A stretch of 64,000 bases of DNA from Stenomitos frigidus_A (GTDB taxonomy: Bacteria > Cyanobacteriota > Cyanobacteriia > Leptolyngbyales > Leptolyngbyaceae): NCBI RefSeq assembly GCF_963877135.1, contig NZ_CAWNSW010000163.1:34393-98392 (forward strand), in the 5' to 3' direction. Each line of letters begins with the position of its first letter. Position 1 is the stretch's first letter. The translations under genes were made by a program, and so were the position numbers. A model generated the notes under the pieces. The model was not told where the DNA came from and did not search any database. It saw only the letters and a list, made by a program, of their open reading frames with translations. Shown here one piece after another: positions 8,620 to 17,800 of this stretch.

Positions 8620-9804
8620 ATGGATGATAGCCAGAAAAAGTGTTTTGTAATTATGCCTTACGGCATCAAAAAAGATCAAAGCACTGGGAAGGACGTCGAT
8701 TTTGAGATTGTTTATGAATCCATCATTAAGCAAGCTGTCGAAGATATGGGGATTGCTATCTATCGATCAGACAAAATCAAAGAAGGTGGAGTGATCGTAG
8801 AAGACATGTTCCATCATATTCTTTATGATGATGTCGCGGTCGTGGATATCACCACATCGAATGCAAATGTTTTTTACGAACTCGGTGTTCGCCATGCTCT
8901 CAGAGCTTCAGTGACTATTATCATACGACAAAAAAGCTCTCTTCCTATCCCTTATAATATCCAGTCTCTTAAGGTTTTTGAGTATGATTTAGAGAATCGC
9001 GAGACATCAAGAAAAACGCTTTCAGAATTCATCCTCAACGGCTTGAAAAATCAAAATCAGAAACCAGATAGCCTTGTACAGAAACATATTGGAAAATATT
9101 TCAAAGTTCAGATGCTTGGAGCTGAAAACGAGCCACTGCCTCATAAAGTTCACGATTTTGAACTTAAAGATGTACCAGGTAAACATGTCGGGATTATCAC
9201 AGGTGATCTTCAAAAAGTCGTAGAAGTTGACATCTGGGTTAATTCGGAAAATACAAACATGCAAATGGCTCGATACTACGATCGCAACATTTCTGGTGTG
9301 ATCCGCTATCTTGGGGCAGAAAAAAGTTCCTCTACTAAGCGAGTAAAGCGAGATACGATTGCCGACGAACTATTGGAAAATATGGATGGTGAGACTTATG
9401 TTGATGGAGGAACAATTATTTCAACAAGTTCTGGTCAATTAGAAAAGTCGCATAACGTCAAAAAAGTTTTTCACGCTGCTTCAGTTAACGGGCAAATAGG
9501 GAAAGGGTATATACCCATTCAAGAGGTAAATGCATGTGTCACTAATGCGCTTAGAAAAGTAGACGATGATTTTGGCGATGAAGGCTACAAGTCAATTTTG
9601 TTCCCAATCATGGGTGCAGGTGCAGGTGGTGCTGATCTTAGAGCAAGTGCGAAGCAGCTAATTGATGCAGCAATCTCTTATCTAGAAATCTTTACGAGAA
9701 GTACCATCAAATATGTTTACTTTTTAGCTTGGAGTGAACGTGAACGAGCTGCGTGCGAAGAGATTCTTGCTTCGAACAGCAGACTCAAACGACTTACTAA
9801 ATGA
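8620..9804 (+). CDS. TIR/deoxyribosyltransferase-like + macro-domain protein
   Basis: A 394-residue soluble protein with two domains. The N-terminal part (1-~145) has CFVIMPYG (8-15), a mid-domain DKIKEGGVIVEDM and DITTSNANVFYELGVRHAL (76-94). This pattern belongs to the Rossmann-like group that includes nucleoside 2-deoxyribosyltransferases and TIR-like enzymes; Glu87 sits where those enzymes have their catalytic glutamate. The C-terminal part (~185-394) reads as a macro domain: GDLQKVVEVDIWVNSENTNM (195-214), VDGGTIISTSSGQL (261-274), VFHAA and FPIMGAGAGGA (328-338), loops that bind or process ADP-ribose. It lies 55 bp after the NUDIX gene, in AT-richer DNA (about 40% GC where counted). Action on NAD or nucleotides is inference. 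Confidence 0.8.
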   Translation: MDDSQKKCFVIMPYGIKKDQSTGKDVDFEIVYESIIKQAVEDMGIAIYRSDKIKEGGVIVEDMFHHILYDDVAVVDITTSNANVFYELGVRHALRASVTIIIRQKSSLPIPYNIQSLKVFEYDLENRETSRKTLSEFILNGLKNQNQKPDSLVQKHIGKYFKVQMLGAENEPLPHKVHDFELKDVPGKHVGIITGDLQKVVEVDIWVNSENTNMQMARYYDRNISGVIRYLGAEKSSSTKRVKRDTIADELLENMDGETYVDGGTIISTSSGQLEKSHNVKKVFHAASVNGQIGKGYIPIQEVNACVTNALRKVDDDFGDEGYKSILFPIMGAGAGGADLRASAKQLIDAAISYLEIFTRSTIKYVYFLAWSERERAACEEILASNSRLKRLTK

Positions 9805-9897
9805 GCATGAGGGAATTCTGCATTACTAACCATTGCATTATATGCAAGTAAAGTTGTCTTCATCTTCAGTAAGTACAGGCATTCACTAACAAATGAG

Positions 9898-9929
9898 AAA
9901 AGCCCATGATTTCATCATTTTAGGCTTTT
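9898..9929 (+). terminator. probable terminator after the macro-domain gene
   Basis: AAAAGCC (9898-9904) pairs with GGCTTTT (9923-9929), and an inner ATGAT/ATCAT pair extends the stem, followed by TACTAC. It closes the NUDIX/macro pair. The rest of the 9805-10129 gap shows nothing recognisable and marks the return to the higher-GC background. Confidence 0.6.
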
Positions 9930-10129
9930 ACTACATGTAAATCCTAACTTGTTATGAAGTCTTTGCACCTCAATCACTGATTAGTGAGTTAGGAAGTCTT
10001 GCAATGTGAAAACTAGAATTTTCAATCTTTTTTCTCCTTGCCATTTCGTGCTTATCGGATTCTGCGTGGCACCATGCCTCCCAGAGTGTGTCGTGTAGCT
10101 GAAGTTTACTCACTGCTTTCTAAGTGGGA

Positions 10130-11698
10130 CTATATTTCCCTAATCAGCGCTGGAAGTAAGTATTGCGATAGCGTAAAGGCATCAACACCTAAAAGTGTGC
10201 GTTCCTGCATCGCTAAAATGCCTGCTTGGGCATGCCACCAAGCACCCGCCAAGACACTATCAAGAATAGAATGTGATGGAGAAGGAGCTGCGATCGTCTG
10301 TGCCAGTAGTCCACCTAGCAGCCCAGTCAGCACATCGCCACTACCCCCGCGAGCCAGTGCAGCCGTACTTTGAGGATTAATCCAGACGGTGCCTTCAGGG
10401 TCAGCGATCGCAACTCGTGCCCCCTTCAGCAGCACAACAGCACCCGATGCCGCCGCCGCCGCTTGAGCAGCCATAATCCGGCAGGGCATTGGATCGGCAA
10501 GATCCGGGAAAAGTCGCTTAAATTCACCCAAATGTGGCGTGATGACCGTTGGTGCTTGCCGTGTTTGGAGTGTTGGAATGGTGCCCTGTTGGGCGAGAAA
10601 ATTTAAACCATCAGCATCCAGGACAAGCGCCTGCTTTTGGCTCAAGACCTGCTGTATAACAGCGTGAGCATCCATCGTTAAGCCAGGACCACAGGCGATC
10701 GCGTGATACACACTGAGATCAAGTCCATCTGGCAATTGAGCGATCGCGCCCGTTTCTGATTCGTCACAGCCCCACACCAGCGCTTCGGGTAACTGTGCTG
10801 TTAACGTTGCTTTCAACGCCTTTGGAGCCGCGATCGAGAGCATACCAACACCACTGGCGCGGGCACCAAGGGCTGTCAGCAACGCACCACCGGCGTACCG
10901 GCGAGAACCACAGATCAAGAGGACGTGTCCCATTTTGTATTTGTGTGTGGCGGCAGGACGCGCTAAGGGCAAATGAGCGATCGCCTGCTCTGGTGTAATG
11001 CGTCGTACCGATGGTGGCTTGCCCAACACAGCCCACACATCCGTCAGAGGTACACCGAAATCAATCAATTCAATGCTGCCTGCATAGTCAAGCGCCTGGT
11101 CTTGCAGCAAACCTTGCTTCCATAAGCCGAGACATAGAGTGTGGGTTGCGCAGACGGCCGTTCCCAGTGCTGCACCTGTATCGGTGTGTAAGCCTGATGG
11201 AAGATCAATACTGACGACTGGTTGAGACCATTGGTTGATTTGGTTAACCACCGTTTCAATGTCGCCACTTAGCGATCGCTGTAGCCCAAACCCAAACAAC
11301 CCATCGATCAACACATCACAGTCCTTTAACGCGTCTACCTGTTCCACGAAGGGAATGCCGAGACTTTGACAGTAGCGATACTGCTGCGCTGTTAAATCTT
11401 TGAGATTTGAAAAAGGGCAATACAGTGAAACAGTGTAGCCGTCGAGGTGCAATTCACGGGCGACAACCAGTGCGTCACCCCCGTTGTGCCCAGGTCCGAC
11501 TAAGACACCTAGATGCTGGTGCCGATCAGCATAGAGCGCTTTAACTCGACGAGCAATGAGTCCTGCAGCCTTTTCCATTAAGGCTTCCACCGGCAGACCC
11601 GCAGCAAAAATACGCTCTTCAATCTGCCTCATCTGAGCGGCAGTGACCACAATTTGCTGAAGCGACTGGATTCTCGTCAGCACTGTTGAAGCTGTCAT
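10130..11698 (-). CDS. nnr: bifunctional NAD(P)HX epimerase/dehydratase
   Basis: Repairs hydrated NAD(P)H: the N-terminal half epimerises NAD(P)HX and the C-terminal half dehydrates it using ADP or ATP. The epimerase part shows VTAAQMRQIEE and GPGHNGGDALVVAR. The dehydratase part shows KMGHVLLICGSRRYAGGA, VLDADGLN, VITPHLGEFKRLF and the LARGGSGDVLTGLLGG signature. The open frame continues to 11860, but the family begins shortly before VVTAAQMRQIEE, so I take the ATG at 11698 (522 residues). The extra upstream residues do not look family-like. Start choice is moderately sure, identity very sure. It is transcribed alone. Confidence 0.93.
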   Translation of the reverse strand: MTASTVLTRIQSLQQIVVTAAQMRQIEERIFAAGLPVEALMEKAAGLIARRVKALYADRHQHLGVLVGPGHNGGDALVVARELHLDGYTVSLYCPFSNLKDLTAQQYRYCQSLGIPFVEQVDALKDCDVLIDGLFGFGLQRSLSGDIETVVNQINQWSQPVVSIDLPSGLHTDTGAALGTAVCATHTLCLGLWKQGLLQDQALDYAGSIELIDFGVPLTDVWAVLGKPPSVRRITPEQAIAHLPLARPAATHKYKMGHVLLICGSRRYAGGALLTALGARASGVGMLSIAAPKALKATLTAQLPEALVWGCDESETGAIAQLPDGLDLSVYHAIACGPGLTMDAHAVIQQVLSQKQALVLDADGLNFLAQQGTIPTLQTRQAPTVITPHLGEFKRLFPDLADPMPCRIMAAQAAAAASGAVVLLKGARVAIADPEGTVWINPQSTAALARGGSGDVLTGLLGGLLAQTIAAPSPSHSILDSVLAGAWWHAQAGILAMQERTLLGVDAFTLSQYLLPALIREI

Positions 11699-11983
11699 CC
11701 TCGAAGGGTGCAACACTGTAAGTGGTGCATCGTGTGCAGTGAACCAAGACTGTACAACATCCCCCTCGGTCAAAAACAACTGACCGAGGAGAGAGATGGC
11801 CGCAGTCAACGCCATTAAGTTGATTGACCACAGGCGATGCAGAACGACCTTGGCACCCACTCGTAGTCGATAGCGATCGCCGTATCACTCAATAAGTGGA
11901 CGTCATGAAACTGAAGATGCTTGATGCTGAATGCTGATGGCTGACAGCTTTGAGAGCTGATCAGTTGCATGAGGCGCTTCTAC

Positions 11984-12763
11984 TTAGCGGTTGTAGTAAA
12001 CTCGTGCATCGAGACCACCACCATTAAGGAACTGACTAATCTTCTTAGCGTCGCTATGCTGTGCGAAAGGGCCAATTTCCAGGTGTGGTCCTAGCGGTGC
12101 GCCTTTCTCTTGAATGGCTTCCTGGCGGATACCCATGCGAATCGCTCGATCAGCCAGACTGGCAAGCTCATCTCGACCGCCTGGAATGACAACGACATAG
12201 CGGCTTGTTGTTGCTACGTTTGGTGAGAGCACATTGCTTGCTGCATTGATGGTCCCCAGCTCAGCCATAATGCCTTGCGAGTTTAGCGCCGCAATTTGCC
12301 GCCGAGCACTTGCCTCGTTGTCAAAGGTTCCAGCTTGAATGACTGTCTGCCCCTGATACTGCTGTACAACTGCATTCGGCTCAATCGATCGCACTTGCTG
12401 CAATAAATAGGGACTGTCTCCATTCACATAGACAACATACTGAGCGGCTACACCTTGGCGATTGATCGGTGCTACAAAGACAGTTTCGCCACCCGGTAAC
12501 GGGGTCGAGTTGCTAGAGTACCCATTCGTCAGACCCGGCACTGAAACGGTCGGTGGTGGTGGCAATGGCACAATCTGCTGCGCTTGGCTCGGGGACAGTC
12601 CCATAAAGGAGACGATCGCGCAACCACCCAGCGCCCAACAGCCTACAAGCAGCGATCTCATAGGCAGACATTGGCCTGAATGGATGTCGAACGATCGTAG
12701 ACAGGCGCTATCAGAAGCCTGTCCAGAAAGGTTTGTGCCTCTATACAGTGCACCAGTTGCCAT
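11984..12763 (-). CDS. SPOR-like exported protein
   Basis: Predicted periplasmic protein of about 259 residues from this start. A hydrophobic signal (LLVGCWALGGCAIVSFMGL) ends near SPSQA-QQ, followed by a Pro-rich stretch and two related modules, one with VIQAGTFDNEASARRQIAAL, which resembles SPOR repeats that bind denuded peptidoglycan. The ATG at 12763 is preferred because GAGGG lies eight bases before it. Alternatives are the ATG at 12661, which puts the signal peptide at the very N-terminus but has no visible ribosome binding site, and the frame's first start at 12910. A septal or cell-wall role is inferred from the SPOR resemblance only. Confidence 0.7.
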   Translation of the reverse strand: MATGALYRGTNLSGQASDSACLRSFDIHSGQCLPMRSLLVGCWALGGCAIVSFMGLSPSQAQQIVPLPPPPTVSVPGLTNGYSSNSTPLPGGETVFVAPINRQGVAAQYVVYVNGDSPYLLQQVRSIEPNAVVQQYQGQTVIQAGTFDNEASARRQIAALNSQGIMAELGTINAASNVLSPNVATTSRYVVVIPGGRDELASLADRAIRMGIRQEAIQEKGAPLGPHLEIGPFAQHSDAKKISQFLNGGGLDARVYYNR

Positions 12764-12997
12764 CGTGCATCCCTCACAGCATGGTTTGATGTCAGCCATG
12801 TTATACGCAGAATGACTGAATGGCACAAAAAACGGTACAGATGACCTGTACCGTCGTTTGGTAACGAGAACTCCACTGAGAGTTTTAAGGCTAAGACTAG
12901 GCTCAATCAAGCCGTCCTCGACTTTTTAGCAACTGACCGAGTTGAGGCTTTAAGTCCAACCGTTGATGCTAGTAAGAACCAGCATTCTCGGGCAGAT

Positions 12998-13426
12998 CTA
13001 CACAATTTGCTGTAGTTCCTGCTCAAGCAAATCGATCAGGTTTTGGTCGCCTCTATCGCGTGCCACTTGAAGGCGACGCTGCAGGTTGTTGTAAAGATTG
13101 CTGCGATGAACAGTTGCGAACTCTGCTTTGCCAGACGCTTTCTTGCTAAAGCGAGCTGTGTTTGATAAGACGCTGGATGTGGCTTGCACAGCTGCAACGG
13201 GCTTTGTCCAACCGTTTAAGGAGTAGGCAGTACCACGGTACACTAACTGTGCAGGTGGCTGTGACACTGGCAGGCTCGGCTCTGCATTAGGGTCGACGGC
13301 GTAAACGGAACCACGGTAGCGTAGGTTAAAGGTGGGTCGGAGAGCGCGAAAAACATTTGACTCACGGGCGGCTTTAGTGCCACCGGGAGTATACTCGTAA
13401 TGAGCGCCACGGTAAGTAAGTTGCAT
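12998..13426 (-). CDS. DUF4278-type protein with YRG repeats
   Basis: A 142-residue protein of unknown function. It has three copies of a short motif, LTYRGAHY (residues 3-10), LRYRGSVY (~36-43) and LVYRGTAY (~62-69), typical of the cyanobacterial DUF4278 family. The C-terminal third (NLYNNLQRRLQVARDRGDQN) is helical and charged, perhaps a coiled coil. The ATG at 13426 fits the family start MxLTYRGxxY. No signal peptide is seen. It is a single gene upstream of the SPOR-like gene on the same strand, separated by about 230 bp. Confidence 0.8.
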   Translation of the reverse strand: MQLTYRGAHYEYTPGGTKAARESNVFRALRPTFNLRYRGSVYAVDPNAEPSLPVSQPPAQLVYRGTAYSLNGWTKPVAAVQATSSVLSNTARFSKKASGKAEFATVHRSNLYNNLQRRLQVARDRGDQNLIDLLEQELQQIV

Positions 13427-13687
13427 GGTCTTCGCCTCTTGGTTAAATGCGTTGTTATTGTGGTTTGAGGCGCGTTCCTTCGGGACTTCTCCCTACTTCC
13501 GTCCGCCGAATCCAATTTTCGGCTAGATGAACGATTGATTTATATCTGTATTATAAGCTACAGAAATAGGCAATTATGGGGGCTTTAGTGAAACTTTATA
13601 CTCCATGTCTGAGATCTCTGTCTTTGGGATGACTCTAGGTGCAGTTGGGCGATCGCTGACTCTCACTCGTCAAGAACCATTAGCTAA

Positions 13688-14662
13688 CTACGCTGGTAGC
13701 AGCCCTTTTGCGGTCAGCCAGTCGCTGTTAAAGAGTTTGGACTGGTAGCGGCTACCACCATCGCATAGAACGGTGACGATCGTGTGTCCGGGTCCTATTC
13801 GCTTTGCCAGGGCGATCGCGGCTCCAACGTTAATGCCGACTGAGCCACCCATGAACAGCCCGTCTTTTTCCAGAAGTTGATAGACCATCCGCACCGCTTC
13901 GGTGTCATCAATTTGAATCGCATCATCGGCGGGTGCTCCTTGCATATTGGCCGTCACACGGCTGTTGCCAATGCCTTCGGTAATGGAACTTCCCTCAGCT
14001 TTCGGTTCACCCGTTTTGACGTAGCTATAAAGTCCGCTACCCATTGGGTCAGCGAGGACGCATTGAATCTCAGCCTTCTTTTCTTTTAAAAATAGGGCCA
14101 CTCCGGCGTAGGTGCCACCCGTACCCGTTGCAGCGACCCAGGCATCGACGTTGCCATCGGTCTGCGTCCAAATCTCAGGTCCCGTTGTTTCATAATGGGC
14201 CTGGCGATTTGCCAAGTTGTCGAACTGGTTTGCCCAAATCGCGTTTTCCATTTCTGAGGCGATTCTGCCGGAAAGCTTGACGTAATTATTGGGATCTTTG
14301 TAAGGCACAGCAGGAACGGTACGCACTTCGGCTCCCAACGTCCGCAAGAGATCAATTTTTTCCTGCGACTGCGTTTCGGGAATGACAATCAGGCATTTAT
14401 AGCCTTTGGCGTTGCAGATGTGCGTCAGCCCGATACCTGTGTTACCAGCAGTGCCTTCTACAACGGTGCCTCCAGGCTTGAGCAGACCTTTTGCTTCGGC
14501 ATCTTGAATAATGTAGAGTGCAGCCCGATCTTTGACCGAGCCACCAGGATTCAAAAATTCTGCTTTGCCCAGAATTTCGCAGCCTGTTTCGTCGCTGAAG
14601 CTGTTCAGCCGAATTAAAGGGGTGTTGCCGATCGCGCCGATGAAGCCACTCTTGATATCCAT
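13688..14662 (-). CDS. cysK: cysteine synthase (O-acetylserine sulfhydrylase)
   Basis: Makes L-cysteine from O-acetylserine and sulfide using pyridoxal phosphate; cytosolic. The 324 residues match the family. The PLP lysine lies in NPGGSVKDRAA (K44), the substrate loop is EGTAGNTGIGL, and the phosphate-binding glycine loop is ATGTGGTYAG. The ATG at 14660-14662 starts MDIKSGFIGAIGNTPLIRL, the normal family N-terminus. It lies 203 bp downstream of the terminated giant-protein gene and probably has its own promoter. Whether it is CysK or the CysM branch cannot be fixed by eye. Confidence 0.93.
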   Translation of the reverse strand: MDIKSGFIGAIGNTPLIRLNSFSDETGCEILGKAEFLNPGGSVKDRAALYIIQDAEAKGLLKPGGTVVEGTAGNTGIGLTHICNAKGYKCLIVIPETQSQEKIDLLRTLGAEVRTVPAVPYKDPNNYVKLSGRIASEMENAIWANQFDNLANRQAHYETTGPEIWTQTDGNVDAWVAATGTGGTYAGVALFLKEKKAEIQCVLADPMGSGLYSYVKTGEPKAEGSSITEGIGNSRVTANMQGAPADDAIQIDDTEAVRMVYQLLEKDGLFMGGSVGINVGAAIALAKRIGPGHTIVTVLCDGGSRYQSKLFNSDWLTAKGLLPA

Positions 14663-14802
14663 GCTAAAAACTACCTGGTGATTCTCTATTCCCTATAAAG
14701 ATTCTGGCGTATGGCGGCTAAATTGGTGCTCTCTTTTTAGCAGCAGACGGCATTTGGTTCGATCTATACGTTCATCTCATTGCCAGCCAGATTGCAGTTG
14801 TC

Positions 14803-14837
14803 AAAAAAAAGGATGCGGTGTCGATCGCACAGCATCC
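14803..14837 (-). terminator. terminator of the giant repetitive-protein gene
   Basis: GGATGC (14811-14816) pairs with GCATCC (14832-14837), with further pairing inside the loop (GTG/CAC). On the minus strand it is followed by eight T residues (complement of 14803-14810). It lies about 30 bp past the stop codon at 14866. Confidence 0.85.
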
Positions 14838-14865
14838 GTTGAGTGGTAAGCGCAGTCAGTTTAGT

Positions 14866-17800
14866 TTACGAGTAGCTGAAGTTGATGTAGAAGAATGCAT
14901 TGGAGAGCGTGCCTCCGACGCCACCATCCGATACCGTGAACTGGAAGGTCTCGCCGCTGCCGTTACCGAGGTAGTCGAAGCTGACGTTGCCTGAATCGAT
15001 GTCGGCCTGGGTAAAGGATTGACCTGCGCTGATCTGCCTGCCATTCAGCCGCAGCGCACCAACCGTTGGGTTTGGCACCGACGTAAGAGTGTAAGTCAAT
15101 TGAGCGGTTGTGTTATCCACATCGGTCACCTGAAGCAAGTCGCTGCCGATGACGGTCAACGAAGGTGTATTACCAGCCAGGAGCAAGCCAGTATTGCTGG
15201 CCAGGACAGGTGCATCGTTGACAGGATTGATGTTGATGTTGAAGACGCGACTACTGATGGTCGTTGTGCCATCCGACACCTGGAAGACAAAGACATCGTT
15301 GCCGCTGGGCTCACTACCATTGTGCACATAGGTCAGCCCGCCCTGATCGATTTGCTGTTGCGTGACGATCGCGTTTGCAGCCAGAGCCACACCGTTCAGG
15401 AACAATGTCCCGTAGATTGGCACTGTTGGCAGCGTGTACCTCAACTCTGACGTTAAGTTATCGGCATCAGAGGTCTTCAGCAGCGTGTTCGTGATGTTCA
15501 GCGTTGCGCCTTCGTTCACGGTGGCAGGCCCCGAAGCGACGATCGTGGGCGCGTCGTTGACGTTGGCGATGCCGATATTGAATGTCTTGCTGCCTGTGGT
15601 TCCCCCTGCGCCATCGTTCACTGTAAAGATGAAGCTGTCGCTGGTGGTTTCGCTACCGTTGTGACGATAAGAGATTCGGTTGCTGTTGATGTCGTCTTGG
15701 GTAAAGGTCTGGCTGAGGCTCAGGGCAGCGCCATTCAACCGCAGGTTGCCGTTGTTAGGAGCACTGCTCAAGGTGTATTTCAACTGCACCGTCGTATTGT
15801 CGGCATCACTGACACTCAGCAACGTATTGGAAATTGTACTGGTTGCCCCTTCGCTTAAGTTCAATTTCGCATTGTTGACGATCGCGGGTGCATCATTCAC
15901 CGGGTTAATCACGATGTTGAAGGTGGCGTTGCCGCTACCAGGAATAGTGATGCTACCGGGCGTGTTGTCGAACACCTTAAAGGTAAAGCTATCGCTCGTC
16001 GTCTCGCTGCCATTCTGGAGATAAGAGAGGTAGCCGCTGTTGACATCGGCCTGAGTGAATGTGCCGCCAGCCGCCAGGGTTGCAGTCGTGCCACCACCAT
16101 TTGAAAGCCGCAGGCTGCCACTAGTAAGCGGATTTGGCGCACTGAACAGCGTATAGACAAGTAGATCAGGCGTATTGTCTACATCCGTGGTGCGGAGTTG
16201 CGAGTTGGTAATAACGCTAGAAGTGCCTTCGCTTAAGGTCAGTGTACGGTTCGTCACTAAGACTGGGGAGTCGTTTACAGCGCTAACGGTAAGCGCAACA
16301 GAGCCAGTGACGATGCCAGGAGAGCCGGAACCGGTATTGCCCTGGTCGTTAACGGTGATATTCAGCGTGTCGGCACCGGAGTAGTCTTGCTTGCCGCGAT
16401 AGGTCAGGGTATTGAGCACAGGTGTCAGGGCTGCCAGTGTGCCGATGTAGTTGACAGTACCCGTGCCGTTACCCGTTAGTGCGCCGCCACTGCCAACCGC
16501 ACCGAGCGTCAGAGTGCCATTGCTAACGGCAAAGTTCACCTGAATGGGATTTGGCCCCGAGTCGACATCGTTCAGGATGATGGCTTTACCAGCGTTGAAC
16601 ACCAGATTGGTGTCTTCACTAACGGTTTGAGCGCCAGGTACGGTCAGGGTTGGCGCATCGTTGACCGCGTTGACGTTGACACTAATCGTCTTGATGTCAA
16701 AGAGAGAACCACCAAAGCCTGTATTGCCTTGATCGTTCGCCTGAATCGTGATGGTATCGGCTCCGTTGTAATTGAGGTTCCCTTTATAGGTCAGGTTAGC
16801 GATCGCCGTATTAATGTTATTCAGCGTGTCGGTAATGGTCAGCGTTGCACTGCCCGCTACGAGTGGATCAAGCGTCAGTGTTCCGTTGGTTGCCGATAGC
16901 GTGACGGTGATTGGGTTTGGATTAGAGTCAGCATCGGTGACATTGATACCGGAGAGCAGCAAGTTGGTGTCTTCGTCTACTGTTTGACTACCTGGTACGG
17001 TGATCACTGGTGCATCATTCACAGCCGTCACTGTGATTGCCAGTGCTTTGCTGTCGAGGCCGATCGCGCCGGAGCCTGTTGCACCCTGATCATTCGCAGT
17101 GAGCGTGAGGGTATCAGCCCCATTGAAATTCGGGTTGCCACGGTAGCTGAGCCCAGACAGTGCTGCATTGATGTCGCTGAGATTGCCTCTGAAGGCAACG
17201 CTGCTGGTGTTGTCAGCACCAGCCGTGATGGTCAGTCCAGCGGTGTTACCCAGCTTAAGCGTTCCGTTACTCACAGCCAGAGTGACAACTAGCGAACTGC
17301 TGCCTGCATCAATGTCGGCAAGGCTAAGGCCGGTGATTGGCAACGTGGTATCTTCACTCACTGTTGGCGGGCTTGGGAGTGTGAAGACGGGCGCATCGTT
17401 GACCGCAGTGACGTTAATGGTGAAGGTCTGGAGTGCAGAACTATCAACCCCACCGAGAGCGGTGCCACCATTATCTTTAAGCTGTACGGTCACGATCGCG
17501 GTGCCGTTGACATTGGGAGCCGCTGTGTAGGTGAGCGTGCCTGTCGTTGGGTCGATCGTTGGAGCAACTGAGAACAGAGACGGATTATCGGTATTGACCA
17601 GCACACTGAGTGTTTGAGCCGCTTCATCCGCCGGTCCTGCTGTAATTGCGGTTGCCCAACCTGCGACCGTTTGCGCACCTGCATCTTCGGTGATGGTTTG
17701 GTTCGCACCCTTTGTAAAGGATGGCGTATCGTTCACCGGATTAGCGGTGATGGTAAAGGTGCTGGCGGGTGACGTATCGTTCCCACTGTTCGCTGTCCCA

